From contig JBCNJP010000006.1 of assembly GCA_039602395.1 (NCBI GenBank), positions 15,302,952-15,366,951 of the forward strand: 64,000 bases of DNA, given 5' to 3'. The notes under the pieces were generated by a model. It did not search any database. It saw only the letters and a list, made by a program, of their open reading frames with translations, and was not told where the DNA came from. Below are positions 55,744 to 64,000 of the stretch, piece after piece (positions within the stretch are counted from its first letter, which is position 1; every line of letters begins with the position of its first letter). The DNA is from Deinandra increscens subsp. villosa (lineage: Eukaryota > Streptophyta > Magnoliopsida > Asterales > Asteraceae). A program made the translations under genes and the position numbers.

Positions 55744-57690
55744 CTAAGGAAGAACCAAATCAAATCGAAATGTGTGAGACTCCTTCCTTGACCACAATTC
55801 ACGTTCCACAATCCTATTTGCTGTTCCATGAAAGATTCCCACCCTTATAACATTTTCATAATCAAGCTCATCACCAAGAATAGGTTGGGTGGCCAGGAGT
55901 TTGATATCACGTTCTCCAAACCTCAGCAAATCAACAGGATCATAGAGGCGGAATTCTCGCATCTTCTTGCAAACCACCACCACCTCATGAGTTGTTGGAT
56001 CATAAAACCAATTATAAAAAATTCTCACAAGCGTACCATCTTCAATCTCGTCCAACATGTTGATCACTCGAGTTCTTTTGGTGGGAGGTCACCTCACTTC
56101 TCCAACTGGCTCATTCGTGACATAATCAGTTCCAGTTTGAACCCATCTTGCTTGCTTGAGGTCAAAGTTAGCAAAGTTTTCCTCAAGATGGCTCATCAGA
56201 TTTTCACGAACAAGGTCACCATGTGCATTTCTCCATCTGTTAATGAACGGAGCCCTCAGCAAATTCCTCATCTCTGTCTCAGTCCAGGAGTGAAATTGAT
56301 CCCGAGTTCTGTAGTACTCCACTGGACTATACTCATCTCTGATCACAGCAAACAACTGCTTCTCACCATCATACTGCCAGCACAGGATAGGTTCACGACT
56401 CCCCCTTTTGTCGATTTCACTTTCTCCTACATCAATTGAGTACAGCTTAGGGGGAGGTCCCTGGAAGAAATCCTTGAACCAATTTTCATGACTTTCTGGT
56501 GCATTCGAGATGAATCTTCCTCCTCTAACATAATCAGACATCTCTATGGTGTCATCTCCTTCATCTTCTTGCACTGCTTCAGCTGAGCACCTTGCGAAGA
56601 GTTCTGAGTATTTGAAGTATCAGTCCCCTTCAAATCTTCCAACTTCTTCCTTAATTCAAGGAACCCAGCATACAAGTATCCAATGCTTGCTTCATTCTTG
56701 CTCTCCTTCTCCTTCAACCTCTTGTTTTCTTCCTTAAGCTCTTTTATTTCTCCCCCTCTCTTCCTGTTTTGAGATAACAAAAAGTTGATTTAAGGATCAG
56801 CACTTATCCGAAGGTCTACCGGGAGATCACCAGTTTGAACACTTTCTCCAATAAGTGTTGGATATGGGCGAAAAATTGGAATGATTGGAGTCTGGCTTGA
56901 TTCAGTAGAAACATTTACTCTCACTGGGCTGGGCTCAACAAATGAGCTATCAACTTCAAAGAATTGCCTTTCCTCATGAACTGGGCTGTGTTCATTCAGA
57001 ATAGGACTTTCAGTTTAAGTCGGAGTTGGCTCTTGGACATCCGCTTGATCATCAACCTGAGATGTGCCCTCAACATTTGCAGGCTCAGACACCTCTTCAT
57101 TCTGATCATTTGCACCAGATGATTTAAACACCATCAAGCTTGAGCTTGTCTTCTGGAACTTAAATCGGATAGATCTTGGATCAGATTTCTTCCTCGGTGA
57201 GGGTTCACGCACAGAATTAGGTTCTGCAAACACATCATCAACAACAAAATTAACATTTAACTCTTCTGGGATTGTGCCATCACTTGAAGAAGAACTCAAG
57301 TCATCCCTTGTTCTCTTGTGGCTGATTGGCTCCAGATCACCATAAATATCATCTGCCAAATTCTCATTCTCCGGGAAAATATCATCCATCACATTTTCTT
57401 CATCTGAAGGTATATTCTCTGGTTCCCCCTGAACAGTCACTGGAACATCATGATCTTCAGCAACCGATACATTGACTAGAGGTTCTTCAGGTTGAGGATC
57501 TGCTTCTAGTTCTTGTTCCCTCGCAACCTCAGGGAAAGCACCTCTTTTAGCCCACTCAAGTCTTCCTTGAAAAGTGCTCTTTCCCTTTCTATCTTGGGTT
57601 TGCAGACCCAAAACACCATCATCCATAAACTTTATATCCAGCTTCTCAACCCTTTCCTGAATCATTGGATACTTTCTCATAACCACCATG
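55744..57690 (-). pseudogene. E2 third ORF (post-pol type), broken
   Basis: Minus-strand pieces 57690-57015, 56780-56544, 56574-56089 and 56067-55744 together match the split third ORF of element A from its middle to its C-terminus. Stops lie near 57015 and 56790, with frame changes near 56560 and 56080. The coiled coil (about 56770-56680) and the PSPRKKSDPRSIRFKF patch (about 57200) are kept. Two independent copies keep the same domain order, so the ORF is a real part of this family. Confidence 0.75.
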
Positions 57691-58317
57691 TGTACTGTAA
57701 GGAATATTGCGCTTGGAAGATTTCCGGCTGAATGCTAATTTTACTATGTTCCGGCTGAAATTGAAGTTGAAGCGGAATTCTCCCTTCAAGCGGAACTGGC
57801 AGTTCAAGCGGAAAGAAGTAGTTTTGTCCTTTAGTGAATATTCCGGGTGAACTCGATTATCCACCAGATAATGAGTTCAACCGGACTTTTCCTGAGATGT
57901 CTTTTCAGCAAGTCCAATCCTGCAAAAGCTTCTCGTATGCTTCTATATCCGATTCAAGCCGCTCTCCTAAAGTAGTATGGTGCTGCAAACACGCAAGATA
58001 TTCCAATTGCCGATGTTTATTCTTTTGGTAGTTTATATTTGACTTTTTAGTTTACGGTCTAGATTAGATTGCATGAGATCAATGGCTGTCATTGATCTCA
58101 TTAGCACTATATATAGCATTAGTTAGCTCATAGTTTCATATACATGTACGAGTACACAGTTCTTGAACAACTTGTAATAGTGTAGCTTTGAGTTAATGCA
58201 AATAGTGCCGAGTATTTGATACTTAGTTGTTACTATAATTCTGCAAATCAAGCTTTTACATTATACACAAGAACTCAATATTGCTTAAGTAGAGTGAAAT
58301 ATAACTTTAATTCCGCA
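57691..58317 (+). repeat. LTR F (copia-type), inserted in E2
   Basis: TGTAAGGAATATT ... AATTCCGCA, 622 bp from 57696, preceded by the candidate target site TGTAC (57691-57695). A TATATATA box is at about 58108-58115, followed by a likely transcript start region. The word AAGCGGAA and relatives (TTCCGG, AACCGGA) recurs at least eight times at 57715-57890. The element continues only eight bases before S2 interrupts it. Confidence 0.65.
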
Positions 58318-58325
58318 GGGTTATA

Positions 58326-60306
58326 TGTCACACCCCCCTCTGCCGCCCCCTGCCAGGTGTGGGGGAGGGTGTGGGACCGGCTGTCCGCATCAGTTCCCGA
58401 GGCACCAACTAAACAACAACAATACACATACATAACGGACATCCAGTCCTCACATTGAAACTCTAGGCCGACTCTAAATGAGGATGCACAGAGCACCTCC
58501 CAGCTGACCTGGTAGAATCGATAGCCACCGGATATGACACAGGACTGAACAAACGAAAGATACATTATATCAAAAGAAACATAGTCATAACAGGTCTTCA
58601 AAAACAAACGTCATTTGTTTATCATACATAGCCCTATTCATAGTGACAACAACCATGGAAAATCCATATTCATATTAGGTCCACACCTACACTTGCTTAC
58701 CTACAACATAAGTCAATCACACAAAGTCAACAACATAGTTGTTGGTGAGTCGTAACTACCATCATCACATTAACAGTTTTCAACACATACAGGTTATAAA
58801 TATATCATACCGCACCCAAGGTCAACACTCATATACTCTACGGGCTCGTTGCGCGTAGCCGAACACCCTCTACGAGTAGTTTTTAAGTTCAACATATAAG
58901 CACATATTCCCCCTAGTAAATTAATACTAGAGGATCCGGGTGAATATGGATCGTTCAACTATAACGGCCGTCATAATCTCTTATATGCCTAGTGGTCTCA
59001 ACCTTAATGACCAGAAAGTCTATAATGACCCACACAGGGCATTCCGACTCACAGTGTTCGACATGATAATCATAACAGATATAACAAATACATCAGAACA
59101 TAAATGCGATCTCAAACAGTTAACTAATGAGGGAAGTCAGAGGACTCACAGTAATGAAGTCAGAAACAAGTTTCAACAGGGATTGCAATCCAAGATTCGC
59201 TAGAATAGCCTATCTTCAGTGTCTAGCAACCTATCATAAGTTATCATGTGTATATGTGTCATATACAGTGCTAACATGTCCCATAACGATCACAGGTTGA
59301 AAATACAATAAATTACAGTCACTAGATCAACCGGTTAAGTTTTTGGTTCACCTAAAATTGACCAAACATTCTGTCATTTTCCTTCAAAGGCGTACCGCCT
59401 GGAAATTTACATTTCTGGGCGGTACGCGTCAAACAGGTGACTGATTTCCAGATTTTCCAGTTTCGGGCGTACCGCGCTGATTTATATGTTTCTGGGCGGT
59501 ACGCTGGAAACTGGTACTCCGGGTTCATTCTTGCATTCCTGGGCGTACCGCTCTGCATGCAGAGATGGTGGGCGGTACGCCCCTGCCTGGCCCGACTATT
59601 TTGTCTTTTAGTGCAATTTTTACGTATTGATGTTTTGGGCCAGGTTCACTTGGGGAAACAGTTGTATATCATATTGGGGCTGTCTAACAGTTAGTTTGTG
59701 GTCCATTTTCTTAATCAAAGCCTAATCCCCAATTCCCGAGCTTTCCATTTATGGTAAGTTTAGTTGTTTCAATCCCCGTTTGTGCACAAGTATCATTAGG
59801 GACAGTTTCTCAGTGTTTAGGTAACCCATTTTCTCATTAGAAACCTTGACCATTCCTGAATTCATGTGACCTTTACTTGAAAAGTTTCTAATTATAGAAA
59901 AATCAACATGCATGCATAAAGGGTTTGTACCTTGTGGAGATCTCCTTGTACAATCAATCTTCGAGAATTTCTTGCTTCTCTTGAGCCTCAATCCAACTTC
60001 CAGGAGCAGATTGGGGGTTGCATGTATGATCCATAGTCAATTTATGAGTGTATGATCATTAGGGTAATCTTAAACCACATTATTAAACATAATCAAGACT
60101 TCCTTACCTTGATTACTCTTGTACTTGATTTCTGCCCTCAATGATCCTTCCAATAGCACAAGTACAGCTGCATTCATGAGGATCAAGGCTTAGAATGAGG
60201 TTTACCTCATGTATTCATGTGGTTAATGATGGAAATGATTTAAAGATTGCTTACCCTTGATGATAGTACCTCCCTTTAGCTCCAATTGCATGAATTCAGT
60301 GGTCAC
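58326..60306 (-). repeat. Ty3-type LTR S2 (minus orientation), cut by the gap
   Basis: It begins TGTCACACCCCCC on the plus strand, eight bases into F. The candidate target site is TTATA. It has no gene. At 59390-59580 there are six copies of GCGTACCGC or its complement GCGGTACGC in strict alternation. Its first 60 bp match, inverted, the last 60 bp of S3. The far end is lost in the N run. Confidence 0.6.
59390..59580. repeat. Three periodic inverted word pairs, GCGTACCGC / GCGGTACGC
   Basis: Starts at 59390, 59419, 59467, 59496, 59543 and 59572. Each pair is 29 bp apart and pairs recur every 76-77 bp. The sequence between words is much less alike than the words themselves. Confidence 0.9.
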
Positions 60307-60806
60307 NNNNNNNNNNNNNNNNNNNNNNNNNNNNNNNNNNNNNNNNNNNNNNNNNNNNNNNNNNNNNNNNNNNNNNNNNNNNNNNNNNNNNNNNNNNNNN
60401 NNNNNNNNNNNNNNNNNNNNNNNNNNNNNNNNNNNNNNNNNNNNNNNNNNNNNNNNNNNNNNNNNNNNNNNNNNNNNNNNNNNNNNNNNNNNNNNNNNNN
60501 NNNNNNNNNNNNNNNNNNNNNNNNNNNNNNNNNNNNNNNNNNNNNNNNNNNNNNNNNNNNNNNNNNNNNNNNNNNNNNNNNNNNNNNNNNNNNNNNNNNN
60601 NNNNNNNNNNNNNNNNNNNNNNNNNNNNNNNNNNNNNNNNNNNNNNNNNNNNNNNNNNNNNNNNNNNNNNNNNNNNNNNNNNNNNNNNNNNNNNNNNNNN
60701 NNNNNNNNNNNNNNNNNNNNNNNNNNNNNNNNNNNNNNNNNNNNNNNNNNNNNNNNNNNNNNNNNNNNNNNNNNNNNNNNNNNNNNNNNNNNNNNNNNNN
60801 NNNNNN
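60307..60806. other. Assembly gap, exactly 500 N
   Basis: The round length suggests a placeholder of unknown real size. Open frames reported across it are artefacts. Confidence 0.98.
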
Positions 60807-61517
60807 ATTTATTACCGTGTTAAAAATTAACTGCATGTTACGTGACGTTCATGACAGATTAGTATGGTTAATTTAGGTCCGTGTGGGGCCACAAAGACAT
60901 ATATTGCACCAATACAGCTGTAGAGGTAGATCAAGGTGTCTCATACCCGTTCTTGATGATCCATTAGGGGTCGGGTGATGGTGTATATGCCTAGTCATGG
61001 GGAGCGGTGACGGCCACTGGTCCGTTTACCCCTCTCGCGTGTTGGTTTAACCATAGGAATTTATAGCAGGCACAGTGTTTTTAGAAACAAGTTTTGGTTG
61101 TAAAAATGAGTCAGATACGCTACGAATCACCAATAACTTTTCGTTGTTGACGTCTTTTTGGTTCATGTGCAGGTAAGTAAAGCTATGGTGGAAGTCATGT
61201 TGTGGTTTTGGGACGAGATGGTGTTTTTGTTACTGTCATGACTATCTTGTGTTGTTTGTTTGTGCCCTCACCGTACTTGTAGCCTTAGGGTGTCCTTGGG
61301 CTTAGTTTATTTTTTCAAGCTTGTATATAAGATTTAACATAATCTATGTTATAGCCGACATGGCTCTAGTTATGTTTGTTGGACGGGTCGTCCGTTGTTG
61401 TGAGCCTCTGTTTACTCTTGTATCTACCTGTTTGCTTTCGCAAGTTCTGATGCGGGCGGCCGGTCCCACTCTCCTCTCCCCCGCGTCTGGCAGGGCGCGG
61501 CGGGGTGGGGTGTGACA
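60807..61517 (+). repeat. Ty3-type LTR S3 (plus orientation), cut by the gap
   Basis: It ends GGGGTGTGACA at 61517, inside the D-family gag of D2; the right flank is TAACA. Its last about 60 bp are the inverted counterpart of the start of S2, so the two belong to one family but face opposite ways. No gene. Confidence 0.6.
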
Positions 61518-64000
61518 TAACATCTCCAAAACGATCATAAAAGGAATCGAATACCTGATAGCGATGATCATGAACCCATTTGGATGTCGGGCACTTTGGA
61601 GCAGAATTTGAACCTCCAGAAGAATATTTAGCAGTTTGTTTCTTCTTGGTATTTGGAGCATCAGCAGATTTGATAAAAACCTCAACTATTTTCCGAGAAT
61701 CCACACAGTGAAGTGGAAACTCCGTATCAGAGAATATATGATCTAAGCCTTTGAGTTTATAAAATCGCTCCGGTAGAACTTTGTCAGCTTTGAAAATATC
61801 TTTCTTTACTTGCTTCAAATTGACTTTTTTCAAATGTTGTTGCTGTTGGACCTTAGAAACATTCACTTTAACCTGTTTATTTTGAAATCCCAAACCTGTA
61901 TGTTTGCCTAAAACCTTCTCTTCTGAACCAGATGTTTTATGCCCGGTCTTTGCAAGGCGAGAGAACTCTGCTTTGATCTTGGTAATATCCTTGGGAGAAT
62001 CAACAATAGTTTCAACAATATCAGTTGTTGAACTTGCAGATTTCTCTTTGCCATTAGATGAAGAACCAGACGCAACCTTTGTAACTTCAGAATTTTCAGC
62101 ATCCTTGCCTTTGTTCGCTTTCTTTTCTTCAACAGATTTGGAACCAACAAACTCAGAATAATCGCCAGTCTCAACCTTGTATTTGAAATCATGAATTCCT
62201 TCTTTGAGACATCCTGGTGGTGACACAGTTTTATTGAACATCTTCTCAAAGTTGTCATCTTTGACCAAGAAACTTGTAAAAGATTGTGAATTAGTAACAT
62301 TGTTCAAAAGACGTTTTGAATCAATGACTTCTACTTTCAGATCAGAAATCTTTTATTGAGCTTCAGCCAACTCCTTTTCGGTTGCAATCAGCTTCTTTGC
62401 CACTTTATGAGTTTCATACTTTTGCAATCTTAACTCATCTAGTCCAGCCCACAATTCCTTCTGCAGCTTATCTTCATTTCTTTTCTGAATATCTAAATTT
62501 GCATTTTGCAACTTGTTCACTCTAACCAACTCCCTCTTCTCATCATGTAACTTTTTCCATATCAAGTTGATAGGATTGAATCTTAGTAGCTTGGTCATCA
62601 GAAAGTTTAGTAAGAGTATCAAGTCTGAACTTTGATTTGTCAAAAAGATTTTGAAAATCATTTGCTGTATCTGCAGCACCATCCTTCCATTTGTTCGCTT
62701 CTTGAACTAATGCAACATTTTCTTCAGATAACTTTGTAACTTCTTGTTCAAACTCCTGTTTAACACTTTGAAATTTTGATTCTTTCTCAACAACCTCTGC
62801 TTGAAAATCTGAAAACTTTTCTTTCTGAGAAGTAAATTCTTGAATTAGATCTTCTAACTTTTGTTGTTCATTTGCCAATTCTTCTATCCTTCTTTTATTT
62901 TCCTCAATCAACAACCCATTTTCCTTTATCAATCCTTGAATCTTCTTGTCTTTCTGAGAACAAAACTCACAAACAGATTCATAGCCACTATTTCCAGAAC
63001 CACTTATTTCAGATTCAGAATCATTTACTTCTAGTTCATCATCACTATGAACAACTTGAGCAATCAAAGCACGAAATGCAGACTCATCATCAAGTTCATC
63101 AGCAGCCCAATCCTAATCTACATACCAGGGTTTTGAGTCAGAAGTAATAGCAGTTAAAGCAATTGGTTTTGAGTCATCAGAAGTTTGCCCCCAGTTATAT
63201 TGTTTATCGTTTTGAGAAACCAAAGCTGTTGGAGACTTTGATGAAGAATCATTTGATTTTGAACACTCACGAGCAAAATGACCAAAATTAGAACATTTGA
63301 AGCATTTGACCTTTGATTTATCTATGCCAACCTTGCCATTCAGATTTAGACTTTGATATCCGGTCTTTTTCTTGAATCTTTTGAATCTTTGGGCTAAGAT
63401 CGCAAGTTGTCAATTAATGTCCATTTGTTCAAGGTTATCTGGATCGATCTGATCAAAATCTTCTTTAATCAACTTAGATGTTGTTAAACCACCATTCAGC
63501 AATCCATAATATGAAGATAACAAAGCTGAAATTAATGCCAAATGCTCATCCGGTGTTTTTGCTGAAAACGAAGTCTGACTTGAATGATTTGCAATAGTGA
63601 AGTTACATCCTCTTGATGAATTTCCAGAATTTCCTAATCCCTGACCAACAACAAAAGCTGTTTGAGGTGGATTTGATGAATCAACACCAAATGATTTAGA
63701 CTTTTCATTGATACTTGCAGAATTTTGACCATGATACAATTCAGGATTTTGGAATTGAGCAGTTGACTTGTTTGAGGTCATCATTTCCATCTCTCTAGCA
63801 TGAAGCTTTCCGGTTAAATCATGAAATGATAATGCAGAATATTCTTTATCATGAGTAAGCAACAACACATAAATTTCCCACTTTTCCGGTAATGCTTCCA
63901 TCAATTTCTCTTTCAATTCCTCCTCGGTCTTTTCAATTTTAACCACTTTCATCTCACTAATCAGATGCGAAAACCTTGAAACAAGAGCAGAAATATTTTC
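61518..64000 (-). pseudogene. gag: D2: second copy of D-family gag, decayed and incomplete
   Basis: On the minus strand, pieces 63952-63410, 63067-62543, 62682-62353 and 62307-61518 match D gag in order: the copia gag domain (LPEKWEIYVLLLTHDKE), a zinc knuckle at 63263-63304 (CFKCSNFGHFAREC), a long coiled coil (about 62960-62560), a lysine-rich linker, and a SKWVHDHRYQV stretch. Stops replace tryptophan near 63408 and glutamine near 62354, another lies near 63115, and a frameshift lies near 62560. S3 cuts the C-terminus before the second knuckle. The N-terminus lies beyond the window. Confidence 0.82.

Larger units (their letters stand above)
55317..57695 (-). mobile_element. Element E2: second, partial copy of the element A family
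   Basis: It has a complete 396-bp LTR (55317-55712), the complement of the PPT (55713-55726), and the third ORF read on the minus strand. The copy is cut at 57695 by LTR F. Across the place where G sits in element A, E2 is continuous (about 56600-56625), so it is a natural empty site for G. Confidence 0.88.

Noticed and set aside
55828..56439. 203-codon plus-strand frame
   Set aside because: It is the same antisense shadow in copy E2.
60257..60876. Long open frames across the N run
   Set aside because: They consist of unknown residues and exist only because N cannot encode a stop.

Overview
The window looks like repeat-dense nuclear DNA from a flowering plant, most likely a eudicot. Asteraceae is possible from the style of the Sirevirus gag, but I cannot prove it. 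Evidence for a plant is one intron-containing GT77-type glycosyltransferase gene, Ty1/copia elements with Sirevirus features, a Tekay-type chromovirus, and AT-rich intergenic DNA. There is no bacterial-style gene organisation.

Layout. Positions 738-44326 are one old, minus-strand Sirevirus-like copia element (element A, about 12 kb once the insertions are removed). Four later LTR elements broke it up. They are a Tekay chromovirus G (1763-12339, target duplication TCTAG), a gag-only copia element C (18938-24813, CCTCG), a gag-only copia element D (25469-34539, AAACA), and B (35733-41664, CTTAC), which belongs to the same family as C. D itself holds a solo Ty3-type LTR (26946-29836, AATAT). Read on the minus strand, A runs: 5' LTR (43931-44326), PBS, leader, gag, protease, integrase, RT/RNase H, a conserved non-coding block, a second leader-like region, an unrecognised third ORF, PPT, and a truncated 3' LTR. 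LTR divergence follows the nesting: A about 5%, D about 2.4%, C about 1.1%, B about 0.7%, G about 0.5%.

From 44327 to 48744 lie a chromovirus-like LTR fragment, a TIR element bedded in (TA)n, and a MULE-like TIR element. The only convincing host gene is at 49021-53516: three exons, 330 aa, a Golgi-type GT77/DUF271 glycosyltransferase whose DxD motif begins exactly at exon 3. After it come another (TA)n-flanked element, tandem repeats, a second copy of the A family (E2, from 55317) broken by a different LTR (F), then two chromovirus LTRs of opposite orientation around a 500-N assembly gap, and finally a decayed second copy of the D-family gag (61518 to the window end).

The most interesting signals are non-coding. 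(1) Every LTR family here, Ty1 and Ty3 alike, carries its own short CpG-containing word repeated many times, often in both orientations, in its LTR or leader. In one LTR the words form evenly spaced inverted pairs with a 76-78 bp period. (2) A branch point plus 3' splice-site-like block sits between gag and pol in A and is retained in B and C, which have no pol; in A, pol is in a different frame from gag. (3) A non-coding block of several hundred bp is shared by A, B and C. (4) The chromovirus G carries two copies of its 3' boundary with identical internal spacing. B, C and D lack pol, so they look like dependents of autonomous sireviruses such as A.
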